Assembly: GCF_014212135.1 (NCBI RefSeq)
Contig: NZ_JACJVQ010000003.1
Coordinates: 310,001-374,000 of the forward strand
Source: Cohnella thailandensis
Lineage (GTDB): Bacteria; Bacillota; Bacilli; Paenibacillales; Paenibacillaceae
DNA: 64,000 nt
Reading direction: 5' to 3'
Made by a program: the position numbers and the translations under genes. Shown here one piece after another: positions 33,401 to 41,167 of the stretch. Under the pieces are notes generated by a model. It did not search any database, had not been told where the DNA came from, and was given only the letters and a program-made list of their open reading frames with translations. The stretch's first letter is position 1; each line of letters begins with the position of its first letter.

Positions 33401-35443
33401 AAGTCCCTCGTCCGGCGAGAATTTCAAGCTGTTCAGAACTGCAGCCGGAATGGAGGTCTTAACGCCCGGCATGACATATACGGCTTCCGTAACGGATCCG
33501 CCAGGGTAATAGAACAATTGGCCTTTGCTAGCAAAGTCGGCTGGAAGCTCCACCTGAACACTATGGAGCGGATCGAGATCTTCATCGGTATACGAAGCAG
33601 TGAAGTTATCGCTGTCTACGTTGCCGAAGGAGATGATATCTCCCATCAATCCGGTCTTAGCAATATCGGCGACGACCGGCGTGGAATTGATCGCGATCGT
33701 TACCTTCTTGCTGTCCGCCGCATACTGGTAGCCATCGAAGCCGTTCCACATGAATTCGACCGCACCGCTTACGCCCGGCTCGGGAACGAACCGTAGCGAT
33801 CCGAGGTCGGCTGCGGAGATCTCTTGTTCTTCTGCGACAGCGGTCTGAGTAGTGCCGTTCACCAGTACCAGCTTGCCCTTGTCCGGATCTGGAAGAGCCG
33901 TAATCTTGATTTTAGTCAGGTTATCTCCGTCTAGCGTATCCTGGAATGCATGTGCGCTAAAGTCCTCGGAGGTAAACGTAACCGTATCGCCTTTATATGC
34001 TTCTTTCTCAAAGTTCTCTACCGTCGGCTCGTGGTTCAGTTTCAGTATGAAATTGGCAGGTTCGGATGCCTTGCCTTGGCCATAGCCGCTCCACTGAAAC
34101 TCGGCAGTGTAACCCATCGTCGAAGCAGGCTTGTAGCTCAGCTTGTCTAGGTCAGTCGCTTTAATGACGTAGCCCGCTCCGCTTACATCGGAGGTGGTCA
34201 ATGTATGACCGTCATAGATTAACACACCATCATCCGCCGCAGGGAGCGAATGAATCGTGACTACCTGCAGATTATCACCGTTAGGAATGTCTTGTGCTCC
34301 GCTTACGCCGCTATTCTTGAAGAATCCGGCCTGAAAATCCTTCAGGGTCAGCGGGAGTTCGGTCTCCTTGAGCACCCTCTTCTCAATATCTTTAGCCTTC
34401 ATATCGAAGGTAGAGAAGGACAAGACATGTTCTGCCTTACCCGCCGTTCCATCGGTTCGAGCATCGAACAACATGATGTTGACGATGTATTCTTTATTCG
34501 GATCAATCGCGGAGTTACTCAGAACAGGCGCCCATGATTCTTCGTTGTCCTTAGTCGCTCCCGCGAAGTTCTTCGTTTCGACATCCAGATTGATCTCCTG
34601 AACGTTGCCGTTCGGATCCTCTACCTTCTGGATGACGTTGGCTTCCATGACAAAATTGCCATTCGTCTTAGGCAAGAATGTCGTATCCAGAGTGATTTTG
34701 CCATTCTCCACTTTAAGGCCAGCATCGTTGATTTCGCCATTCTCGCGAACGCCTCCGTCCACGACGAGCTGCGCCCAGTCGATCTCGGTTACCCAACCCG
34801 AGTTGAAGGTCGATACCGGAGCTAGGTAGTAATGATGGATGGACGTTCCGACGTAAAGATTTCCCTTGGCAATCTTGTTGAAGTCGGAAGGAGATAAGGA
34901 GAAGACGGTCGTGTTCCAAATTTCGTTCTGGCCGGATAATGCACCGATATAGTTTTCTTGCTTAAATTCCTTTTTAAACTTATCGGTGGCACTTGTCCAT
35001 TTGCCGGTAGTCGGCCAGTTCGTATACGGATCTCCCAGCGTAATATCAGCCGGGTTAGAGGACATATACACCCGGTCCCACTCGCCGTTATCCGTACTCT
35101 TATAATTGACTACGTCCTTGTACTCATCGACATCATAAGCGCGAACGAGCAATTGAGCGCTGACCGTTGGCAACTGATCGACGTCCTCAATCTTGAACTC
35201 GATTGGATAAATGGAATCGCCATTCTTGATCCGGCTGCCCCCGAAGTCTACGTCCCCGTCCGCAGCGCTTTGGGGATCTCCGCCGCCCCAGTTGTCGGTA
35301 TCGGTAAAATACGTGTTCCCTGTGTACGTCTGAACAGGCGCGGCCGAAGCTTGGGAGCCGATGCCCGCCGTCAGCGATCCCATCACGAGCGCCGTCGCCA
35401 GCACCGATGAAACCGATGATTTGAATCGATTTTTTCTCTTCAT
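30431..35443 (-). CDS. large SLH-domain cell-surface protein with Ig/cadherin-like repeats
   Basis: About 1670 residues. N-terminal signal peptide (KRKNRFKSSVSSVLATALVM ... ASAAPV), an N-terminal domain of about 230 residues without clear family (GNTYFTDTDNWGGGDPQ), several repeated beta-sandwich modules of about 100 residues with the recurring pattern FQDTLDGDNLTKIKI / PDEGLANGSTVTFDWYGFDG, a bacterial-Ig (invasin-like) module (ADPEQILGDGKSTSELTAVL), carboxypeptidase-regulatory/SdrD-like modules, a CARDB-like module, and three C-terminal SLH domains (e.g. FRPDEAITRGELAAVMARFL) that anchor to pyruvylated secondary wall polymer. Start: ATG 35443 gives a normal signal peptide; ATG 35497 in frame is possible but without a ribosome binding site. 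Function probably adhesion or S-layer-associated; unknown in detail. Confidence 0.88.
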   Translation of the reverse strand: MKRKNRFKSSVSSVLATALVMGSLTAGIGSQASAAPVQTYTGNTYFTDTDNWGGGDPQSAADGDVDFGGSRIKNGDSIYPIEFKIEDVDQLPTVSAQLLVRAYDVDEYKDVVNYKSTDNGEWDRVYMSSNPADITLGDPYTNWPTTGKWTSATDKFKKEFKQENYIGALSGQNEIWNTTVFSLSPSDFNKIAKGNLYVGTSIHHYYLAPVSTFNSGWVTEIDWAQLVVDGGVRENGEINDAGLKVENGKITLDTTFLPKTNGNFVMEANVIQKVEDPNGNVQEINLDVETKNFAGATKDNEESWAPVLSNSAIDPNKEYIVNIMLFDARTDGTAGKAEHVLSFSTFDMKAKDIEKRVLKETELPLTLKDFQAGFFKNSGVSGAQDIPNGDNLQVVTIHSLPAADDGVLIYDGHTLTTSDVSGAGYVIKATDLDKLSYKPASTMGYTAEFQWSGYGQGKASEPANFILKLNHEPTVENFEKEAYKGDTVTFTSEDFSAHAFQDTLDGDNLTKIKITALPDPDKGKLVLVNGTTQTAVAEEQEISAADLGSLRFVPEPGVSGAVEFMWNGFDGYQYAADSKKVTIAINSTPVVADIAKTGLMGDIISFGNVDSDNFTASYTDEDLDPLHSVQVELPADFASKGQLFYYPGGSVTEAVYVMPGVKTSIPAAVLNSLKFSPDEGLANGSTVTFDWYGFDGKQYSDDPAQVKIAYNGIPTADALVVNTQEGTPSTTIVLAGTDVGASVSGVVYQIESGPLKGTISPADPTNPQGGEWIYTPNPGATGVDKFTYTVTDAEGQTSAPAVVTVNVHKALDGWVGDKERGDSTILPAVPGHPLILSAVSSLITDQVTANVNGASVDLIWVNQATSAEDGYKLWKKTNTVLQEGTSPGVYDVTFTARDINGSPLPSEPADRLSDNSFEVLELGFTLTADPEQILGDGKSTSELTAVLKDAGGNPIANVEVTFDAPTGTFPNGNKVVTDENGLATVTYQSAAITGTTPQSIPVTATVLDLDKGLSASASIQMTFLPAQVKGVITEGGTNKPVAGASVRVTLDLNGDKVIEPGVDFDETVITDANGAYAIPVPKGNAVYDLTVTQTVNIGGVETPVSYSQKAPVGETTGNGDETYVSEKTISGLVAFKQPNGQPALLSSELLSKTNVYLKDVNGDYLMENGSPKAFDLSSQGVFNASGLAVGDYTLEVRYEIEPGKEITISKGTVNVKEDGELNITQQLVDPYGTVTDKVTGAVIEGAKVTLYYADTKSPVDLPELVGFAPNDNASPDQLTDANGFYAYMVYPETDYYVVVSKAGYYTYTSPILSVQWDIVKHDVELEPVIVSGGAPVNPEVSLAVSTDQNVVQEGTQSTITVDYKNISTAMLYAGTIKVQLPEGVEVIDANGGTVTGNTISWNVTNLAGGQSGSYKIKVQWSQLDAAEKEFGISGEFGVNGSSASGAKANSTAKIKVFSDRFGNLSHQRYIIGMPDGEFKLGNSLTRAELAAIVARLTENETIDYALPFSDIRKGHWATNYIRIAVKHGYFGGFSDGTFRPDEAITRGELAAVMARFLDLNPGKPVSNHFSDTKGNWAENAIEALYLGKYLTGYTDGTFRPNQKIRRDEAVTMINRMLYRGPLQGLEPVFPDVPTTHWAFGEVQEATVSHEAVRNSDGSETFVKRIEDDVQ

Positions 35444-35652
35444 CTTAACTCTAGAATTCTCCCTTCGTGATCGATATAAATTTCTATTTTTATGCATATT
35501 TCGCCACAGAGTACTCTATCAAGCTCATCTGAACAAAAACTGTACAAATCTTTGAAATAGATTCTTTACAAAAAGGGAGATTTATCCGATTGTAATAATA
35601 ACGCTTCCAATTTCCGTTACGAGGCTATTTCTATAAAAAAGGCGCTGAGGTA

Positions 35653-36651
35653 TTGATCAACTTAAGCAACGAAAGAGAGCGGCAGGTTCGGTATATTGGC
35701 ATCGGGGAGAAAGACTTGGCTCTCCTGTCCGGCAAAGCCGCCGAGTTCGGCACTATTGTCGAAGATTTGGTCGAGCAACTGTACGACCAAATAGTCAAGC
35801 AGCCCGATCTATTGTCGATTATTGAGAAGTTTAGTTCGATCGATAGGCTTAAAGAGACGCAGAGGTGGTACTTCTTGTCCATGGCCGATGGGGTACTGGA
35901 TGAGGAGTATATTCGGAAGCGTCTTCACGTCGGAAGGATCCACTCCCGGATCGGGCTGACCACCAACTGGTACCTGGGCACGTACGTGCTGTATTTGGAT
36001 CTGGCGACCGCCCGCTTGTCCGAGGTGCTGCCCGACCAGTGGCAACCCGTCGTTCAGGCGCTGTCCAAGATGTTCAATCTCGATTCCCAGTTGGTCCTTG
36101 AAGCCTATGAAAAGGATGAGAAGGGGAAAATCCAGCAGTTGCTCGACAAACAAAGAGAGATGCATTTGGGGGTCGCGGCCGCTATTCAAGAGCTGGCTTC
36201 AATGATGGCCCAGCTGTCCGACAACAGCCGCAAGGTAGCCGACAGCGCCAGCCGTACCGCCGAGAGCCAACGGCAAGCTCACGAGGGCATGGTGAGCATG
36301 GCGAACGAGGTGGCCTCGATCGAAGAGCTGGGCGGCATGATTCGTTACGTGGCCGATCAGACCCATATTCTTGGGCTGAATGCCGCTATCGAGGCGGCAA
36401 GAGCCGGGGAGCAAGGCAGAGGCTTCGAGGTGGTCGCGAACGAGGTGCGAAAGCTGGCGAGCCAATCGAAGGATTCTTCGGTGGCCATTGATAACAAGCT
36501 TAAACAGATCAACAAGCTGCTGACCGGGGTCAAGCAGCAATCCCAGCATGTGTCGACCTACTCTTCGGAGCAAGCCCTCGGCGCTCAAGAGCTGCTCGAC
36601 TTTGTACGGATGATCGAACAGGTGACGGAAGAGCTGGAGAAGCTCCAATAA
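35653..36651 (+). CDS. globin-coupled (HemAT-like) chemotaxis sensor with short signalling domain
   Basis: 332 residues. Residues about 10-165 are a sensor globin (protoglobin type); H97 in [20 protein letters not shown] aligns with the proximal haem ligand of HemAT. Residues about 170-332 form a soluble MCP coiled-coil hairpin whose tip [17 protein letters not shown] and [11 protein letters not shown] is the CheA/CheW contact. No membrane helix, so it is a cytoplasmic O2 sensor. HemAT proteins are about 430 residues; here the signalling hairpin is about 100 residues shorter, similar to YfmS-type short receptors. Start is TTG 35653 with AAAGG about 10 bp upstream; somewhat uncertain. Confidence 0.85.
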   Translation: MINLSNERERQVRYIGIGEKDLALLSGKAAEFGTIVEDLVEQLYDQIVKQPDLLSIIEKFSSIDRLKETQRWYFLSMADGVLDEEYIRKRLHVGRIHSRIGLTTNWYLGTYVLYLDLATARLSEVLPDQWQPVVQALSKMFNLDSQLVLEAYEKDEKGKIQQLLDKQREMHLGVAAAIQELASMMAQLSDNSRKVADSASRTAESQRQAHEGMVSMANEVASIEELGGMIRYVADQTHILGLNAAIEAARAGEQGRGFEVVANEVRKLASQSKDSSVAIDNKLKQINKLLTGVKQQSQHVSTYSSEQALGAQELLDFVRMIEQVTEELEKLQ

Positions 36652-36659
36652 CGGCTAAC

Positions 36660-36692
36660 AAACAAGCCCGCGAATCGGATCGCGGGCTTGTT
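36660..36692. terminator. bidirectional terminator
   Basis: AACAAGCCCGCGA / TCGCGGGCTTGTT perfect 13-bp stem between convergent genes. Confidence 0.8.
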
Positions 36693-36697
36693 ATACG

Positions 36698-37108
36698 TTA
36701 TCCTTCCGGCAATGGCTTGCGGCCGCGGAAGCCGTCCTCCCAGCTATGGTAGTGGGACACGCGCTCCTCGCCTTCCTTCCAGCAGAGTAGAACCTCCCTC
36801 TCCTCCAATAAAGCGGGAAAGTCGATCAAGCCCGGATTGATCATTTTCAGATAAACGCCTTGGCGCTTGAAGTTCTCCACGAGCAAATCGATCTCCATGC
36901 TCATGAAGTCCAGTCTTCCTTCCTCCTCGAAAAACCGCGAGCCTCCGCTTCCGCCTCTCGTGGAGATCATATCCGTCGAAGCTTTCATTTTCTGCAATTC
37001 CATATATCTTTCTTCATATTCGCTCATGATGCCTTTCAGCTGAAGCAGATTGCTTCGGAGTTCGGGCAGCAGCGCGTTCGCTTCCTCAGGCGTGAACCGT
37101 TTTGTCAT
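36698..37108 (-). CDS. DUF2203 family protein
   Basis: 136 residues. Pattern RFTPEEANALLPELRSNLLQ at the start, a coiled helix, then IDFPALLEEREVLLCWKEGE and the end YHSWEDGFRGRKPL are the conserved blocks of DUF2203, a small soluble family of unknown function widespread in Bacillota. ATG 37108, single gene between two terminators/intergenic gaps. Confidence 0.88.
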   Translation of the reverse strand: MTKRFTPEEANALLPELRSNLLQLKGIMSEYEERYMELQKMKASTDMISTRGGSGGSRFFEEEGRLDFMSMEIDLLVENFKRQGVYLKMINPGLIDFPALLEEREVLLCWKEGEERVSHYHSWEDGFRGRKPLPEG

Positions 37109-37243
37109 TTGGCATCCACTCCTCCCCCTTAGTGTACTCGAAGACGAGACCGAATTCCATTTTCCACCGGTGAATTGGGTCCTAAGTCGAAGAATAATTC
37201 AGCCTAACGGTGGAAATCTAAGGAAGGCAAAGGAGGTGTACCC

Positions 37244-37402
37244 GTGACCAACTCGCATAACAACCCGTCTAAGGCGGAAGTTCAAACGACGAAGCTTAAC
37301 CGCTTGCCCGTTCCAGGCGAAGAGGATACGGAATTCTCCGCTGAAGAAGCGGCGGAAGCATTCGAGCAGAATGCGTCTTCCGTGCAAGAAGAGCAGCAAT
37401 AA
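37244..37402 (+). CDS. small acidic protein, possibly YfhD-like spore-associated
   Basis: 52 residues from GTG 37244 behind a perfect AAAGGAGGTG (37229-37238): MTNSHNNPSKAEVQTTKLNR, then LPVPGEEDTEFSAEEAAEAF and a Gln/Glu-rich tail. Entirely hydrophilic. The DTEFSAE segment recalls the E-F-S-x-E core of YfhD-type small proteins of spore-formers, but the similarity is short. Real translation is likely from the strong start signal; function unknown. Confidence 0.6.
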   Translation: MTNSHNNPSKAEVQTTKLNRLPVPGEEDTEFSAEEAAEAFEQNASSVQEEQQ

Positions 37403-37571
37403 TCCGGGAGCCCGAGCCTCCGCCCGAGGCCGGGCTTCCTGCCGTTCTTGACGACTGGTAAACGGATAGAAGGACGGTTGAATTTGGATAGGCTTTTGGA
37501 TAGATAAAGCTCTTTATTTATATGCGAACCTGTGCTATACTACTAAACGTTCGCTTAACACAGCGACGTAT

Positions 37572-37648
37572 CGAGACGTGGCTCAGCTTGGTAGAGCGCT
37601 TGCTTCGGGAGCAAGAGGTCGCAGGTTCAAATCCTGTCGTCTCGACCA
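37572..37648 (+). tRNA. tRNA-Pro (anticodon CGG)
   Basis: 77 nt, CCA encoded. Acceptor CGAGACG / CGTCTCG, D-arm GCTC-AGCTTGGTA-GAGC, anticodon stem CTTGC / GCAAG with loop TTCGGGA (CGG, reads CCG), T-arm GCAGG-TTCAAAT-CCTGT. Confidence 0.96.
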
Positions 37649-37662
37649 TCCATAATAATGAC

Positions 37663-37696
37663 AGAAGCCCTGAATTTCAGGGCTTCTTTTTGTTTT
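37663..37696 (+). terminator. terminator of tRNA-Pro
   Basis: AGAAGCCCTGAA / TTTCAGGGCTTCT stem followed by TTTTTGTTTTT. Confidence 0.85.
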
Positions 37697-37714
37697 TGCC
37701 AAATGCCAAGCTAT

Positions 37715-38500
37715 CTAATCGATCAGCTTTTTCCTGACTTTTCTCCAGAAGCCTCCATTCCTTCGATTCATATGCTTCTCATTGTCGATCAGCAGATGAT
37801 AGGAGGACCATAGCGTAGATGCCCTAAGGATTACATATGCGCCTATGGCGATTAATACGACGCAGACCGGAAAATAAGGGATCAAGGCTCCTTCGGAAAT
37901 CCCCTTTTTCTCCAGCAAAAAAGCCATTCCGCCTATCGCCACCATGCCGGCCCCGACGATGACCACGGCTGCGTACCGTCCCTTCAATCGATTCAAACGT
38001 TCCGTCAATTGCTTCACATAACCTTGATCCAGCAGAAGAGCTTCTTTCTCCAGCACATGGTACCGTTCCTCGTCCTTCAGGATGGCGGACACGAGGACGA
38101 CGATGCCGGCCGCCGCCAACAAAATGATAAGGATGGAATAAACGGCGGGCTCCTGTCGAAACATTAAATACGGCAAGCATGCCAGAATTAGCAGGCATAC
38201 GCCCGACGCAATTCGATTGGACGACCTTTGCTGATGGCTCAAATATCCCTCCGCCATCTCTTGGCTGACATAATACCCGCGCTCTTCGCGGCTGCCCTTC
38301 GCCTCGGTTTCCTTTAATAAATAATCGATGGACACCTCGAATAGATTGCCGATCATAAGCAGCTTCTCGGTCTCGGGGAATCCTTGTCCGTTCTCCCACT
38401 TGCTGACTGCCTGTCTGGTCGTATTCAGCTTTTCCGCCAACGCTTCTTGGGAGTAACCCTTTTCTTTACGCAGCTGCAGCAATTTTTCGCTAAATGACAT
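37715..38500 (-). CDS. XRE-family HTH regulator with C-terminal membrane domain
   Basis: 261 residues from ATG 38500 (AAAGGAGAG 8 bp upstream; the open frame to 38587 precedes it without a start signal). N-terminal HTH_3 domain KGYSQEALAEKLNTTRQAVS-KWENGQGFPETEKL, residues about 10-65, then a hydrophilic linker and four or five membrane helices (IASGVCLLILACLPYLMF, YSILIILLAAAGIVVLVSAI, AAVVIVGAGMVAIGGMAFLL, YFPVCVVLIAIGAYVIL). Membrane-tethered regulators of this shape are common in Bacillota; targets and signal unknown. Confidence 0.85.
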   Translation of the reverse strand: MSFSEKLLQLRKEKGYSQEALAEKLNTTRQAVSKWENGQGFPETEKLLMIGNLFEVSIDYLLKETEAKGSREERGYYVSQEMAEGYLSHQQRSSNRIASGVCLLILACLPYLMFRQEPAVYSILIILLAAAGIVVLVSAILKDEERYHVLEKEALLLDQGYVKQLTERLNRLKGRYAAVVIVGAGMVAIGGMAFLLEKKGISEGALIPYFPVCVVLIAIGAYVILRASTLWSSYHLLIDNEKHMNRRNGGFWRKVRKKLID

Positions 38501-38647
38501 GAGCTTGCTCTCCTTTGCTTTCTGATGCCTTAATAATAAAAAAACATCGGAGTCGATACGATATCCTTGAGGTTGCGTTTGCGCCACATACGGTTGCCAT
38601 TGCGTAATTTTGGATGCAATGCAGCGGAGAAGGCTGAATTTGGACCA

Positions 38648-39244
38648 TCATGTACCTACCGTCTCCCCATCCGAACCTGCGCCCCCATAATTCCCGAACA
38701 CTCGCCCCGCTCTAAACAGCAGGAAGATCAGCAGCAGATGAGTCACCAACAAACCGAGCGCAAACAGCATGAGGATAGGCCATATTTCGCCTAGTATATA
38801 GTTGAGTTGGAATGGCATGCAGAACAGCAAGAGCGCGCCCAGCGCAAACGACCATCTCCATAAGCTGCCCGCCCTCGATGCAATGGCTTTCTTCCCTTTC
38901 TCAAGCGCCATCCCTCGAATGCCATCGCAAATTCCGTAGAAGAGCACCAATTCGACGACCATCGCCAAAGCCGTTAAGCTAATCGTCCCGATGTCCGGAC
39001 TTTCGCCGCGTGTCAGTGACACCTCGTATCGCACTCCAAAGAGCGCAGCAATCGTCAATACGAACCGAATCCAGGCGACCGGCAAAGCGATTCTAAACCC
39101 TCTATGATGCCGACTAAGCTTCGAGAGCCCTGCCAGGATCAGAACGTACCCGATTAGGTCGTGCAGAAGATCGAAGCCGTTAATGCGAATATTGACGAGC
39201 GTAAAGATAAGCCCCCAAGCCACTTGAGCAAAAGCTCTCTTCAT
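38648..39244 (-). CDS. multi-span membrane protein, unknown
   Basis: 198 residues with about five to six hydrophobic helices (WGLIFTLVNIRINGFDLLHD at the start, IGYVLILAGLSKL, VAWIRFVLTIAALFGV, ISLTALAMVVELVLFYGI, WSFALGALLLFCMPF, ILMLFALGLLVTHLLLIFLL). Family not recognised with confidence; the NIRINGFDLLHDLIGYVLIL opening recalls small uncharacterised Bacillota membrane proteins. It overlaps the upstream gene by 4 bp, so the two are translationally coupled and likely work together; the XRE-type membrane regulator is 147 bp downstream. Confidence 0.75.
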   Translation of the reverse strand: MKRAFAQVAWGLIFTLVNIRINGFDLLHDLIGYVLILAGLSKLSRHHRGFRIALPVAWIRFVLTIAALFGVRYEVSLTRGESPDIGTISLTALAMVVELVLFYGICDGIRGMALEKGKKAIASRAGSLWRWSFALGALLLFCMPFQLNYILGEIWPILMLFALGLLVTHLLLIFLLFRAGRVFGNYGGAGSDGETVGT

Positions 39245-40059
39245 TCGCCGCCTCTCCTCTCTTCGCGGACATAAGCGCGCATCTCCGACTCCGACGGATA
39301 AGGCAGATAGTTCGCAAAGACGGTGTATTCGTATTTCTCCCCATTAGGCTCGACGAATGTTTCCTTGAGCAGCAGCCTGTAGACGTTCATCCGGTCTTCC
39401 TGGCTCAAACGAAACCGGTAACTCAGCTTAACCGACTGTCCTTCGCTTAGCTCCGCTCCGCTGGAGTCCGTCTCGATCTCGTATTGAAAGGCAGCCCCTA
39501 GCCGATCAAGCAATGCCGAAGCGACTCCTTCCAGCCGTACCGGCCGTTCTGCCTTGACGGTCGAGAAGCCTTCGTTGCCGCTCGAGTTGCCGGATGACAT
39601 CATGGCGATCGGGGAATCGACGGACGTGTCCAGAGGCCAAGCCTCGCGATAAACGACGATCTCGCCGATCTCTTCGTCTCTTACGCTGCCGTCGTTGTAA
39701 TACACGGTTGCCGTGCGAAGACGAAGCGGCTCCTTCGCGGTCCGTTCCGTCATGGCGTCTTCTTGGATGTAGCCCCTTAAAACGTAAATCGTCTGCCTTC
39801 GCAGCTCCTGGTGGACTTGCAAGGGATCGAATCTCAGCTCCGGAAGCTCGTCGATCTGAACGTTCACAGGCTTGCGTTCGTCGTCGTTATTCGCTACGTA
39901 CAAGAGTTCGATCGGGGAAAAGGGAATGGCCATCATCTCGACATAGTGCCGCAAAAACCCCGGGCTAGGGAGCTTATTGGACTCATAATACCAGAAGTTT
40001 CCTATCCAACTAATCAGAATAACTCCCGCAATAAGGCCATAGATGGCTTTGATTCTCAA
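39241..40059 (-). CDS. membrane-anchored extracytoplasmic protein, unknown
   Basis: 272 residues: a single N-terminal signal anchor (IKAIYGLIAGVILISWIGNF) followed by a soluble, charged domain outside the membrane (LPELRFDPLQVHQELRRQTI ... LSYRFRLSQEDRMNVYRLLL). No recognised motif. First gene of a pair with the multi-span membrane protein (4-bp ATGA overlap). Possibly a sensor or partner of that protein; inference only. Confidence 0.75.
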   Translation of the reverse strand: MRIKAIYGLIAGVILISWIGNFWYYESNKLPSPGFLRHYVEMMAIPFSPIELLYVANNDDERKPVNVQIDELPELRFDPLQVHQELRRQTIYVLRGYIQEDAMTERTAKEPLRLRTATVYYNDGSVRDEEIGEIVVYREAWPLDTSVDSPIAMMSSGNSSGNEGFSTVKAERPVRLEGVASALLDRLGAAFQYEIETDSSGAELSEGQSVKLSYRFRLSQEDRMNVYRLLLKETFVEPNGEKYEYTVFANYLPYPSESEMRAYVREERRGGE

Positions 40060-40219
40060 CTCGGTGCCCCCATTCCGTCGTTCTCCGTTCGCCGATATAG
40101 ATTATAACGCGATGGAATGGGAGTTGTTTCAAGTTTATGGAATTATTATAACAGTTCAAAAAAGCGCCTTACTCCAGCTCTTCTTCACAGCACCCGAACT
40201 TTGTTGCCAGAACCCGCTT

Positions 40220-40402
40220 TAACGGAAATGAGAGCCCTTATTTCGTTCCAAAAGCCCGTCTCTGCAGTCTAACGGAACTGAGCGCCTTTAATTAGGCTAA
40301 TTGCCATCAAAATTGGGGAGCTCGGCCAAAATAAGGGCCCGTGGTTCCGTTAGAATGATAAAAAGCCATTTTGAGCACAAATAGAGGCTTTCATTTCCGT
40401 TA
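40220..40402. repeat. 183-bp palindromic repeat element, copy B
   Basis: Four motifs fill most of the 383-bp gap 40060-40442: TAACGGAAATGAGAGCCCTT at 40220, TAACGGAACTGAGCGCC at 40270 (direct), and the inverted forms ending in GTGGTTCCGTTA at 40352 and TCATTTCCGTTA at 40402. Spacings are 50 bp within each orientation and 83 bp across the inner pair, exactly as in copy A at 12996-13178. The rest of the gap holds nothing I can name. Confidence 0.78.
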
Positions 40403-40442
40403 AAAAATGAAAAAGACGCCCGGAAGCTCCGGACGCCCTTCG

Positions 40443-41165
40443 TTAAACGCCGAAATGAACGACGTAAGGCTGCATGGCCGTATGATAAAACCCTTCGCTG
40501 TATTCGACCACTTCTCCCGTATCGTCGTAGGAATACCGCAGCCTTCGGAGCAGCGGAGTGCCGGGGGGCAGGCCCAGAGCCTCCTCGATGCGGGGCGGAG
40601 CCGTTGCGACCGCGAACTCGTCGCGAAAGTTGGCGAGCTCGATGTCGTTCTCCTCGAGGAAGCCGTAAAGCGAATGATCGCCGAGCGCGGACAAGTCCGC
40701 TGTCGCCAGGTGTGAGGGCAAATAATGAACGTAGTAGATGTAGGGCTCGCCGTTCAGCAGGTACAGCCGTTCCACGCGCAGGCCTTCGTCTCCGAACAAC
40801 CGATGCGGAGCCGATTCGGGCTCGTGGGTCGCCAGCTCGGAGCTGAGGAGCCGCTTCTGCATCCGGTGACCTTCCTCCACGAGCAGCTCCGTGAAGCTCT
40901 TCCAGGTCGAACGCTTGGCCGTCGAGGTGTTGCGGACAACCTTCGTCCCCTTGCCGCTGCTCGGCTCCAGATAGCCTTCCGCGACGAGCTCCTTGATCGC
41001 GTTGCGGACCGTTATCTTGCTCACGCCGAACTCCTCTTCCAACCTGGGCTCGGAAGGGATATTCGTATCGAGCGGATACTGGCCGTGCAGGATCCGGTCC
41101 TTCAGGATATTTTTGATTTGCAGATATAAGGGCCGCTTGCGGCGGGACAGATTCACGGTCGCCAT
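40443..41165 (-). CDS. GntR-family regulator, HutC/UTRA subgroup
   Basis: 240 residues: winged HTH about 10-75 (PSEPRLEEEFGVSKITVRNA, SSGKGTKVV) and a UTRA effector domain about 90-238 (HRMQKRLLSSELATHEPESA ... PPRIEEALGLPPGTPLLRRL ... VEYSEGFYHT). HutC-type regulators commonly bind sugar phosphates or amino-sugar phosphates (NagR/YvoA is the model). Last gene of the minus-strand operon, 2 bp after the kinase gene, so it is its probable autoregulated repressor; candidate operator at 45216-45229. Confidence 0.92.
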   Translation of the reverse strand: MATVNLSRRKRPLYLQIKNILKDRILHGQYPLDTNIPSEPRLEEEFGVSKITVRNAIKELVAEGYLEPSSGKGTKVVRNTSTAKRSTWKSFTELLVEEGHRMQKRLLSSELATHEPESAPHRLFGDEGLRVERLYLLNGEPYIYYVHYLPSHLATADLSALGDHSLYGFLEENDIELANFRDEFAVATAPPRIEEALGLPPGTPLLRRLRYSYDDTGEVVEYSEGFYHTAMQPYVVHFGV

Positions 41166-41167
41166 CT

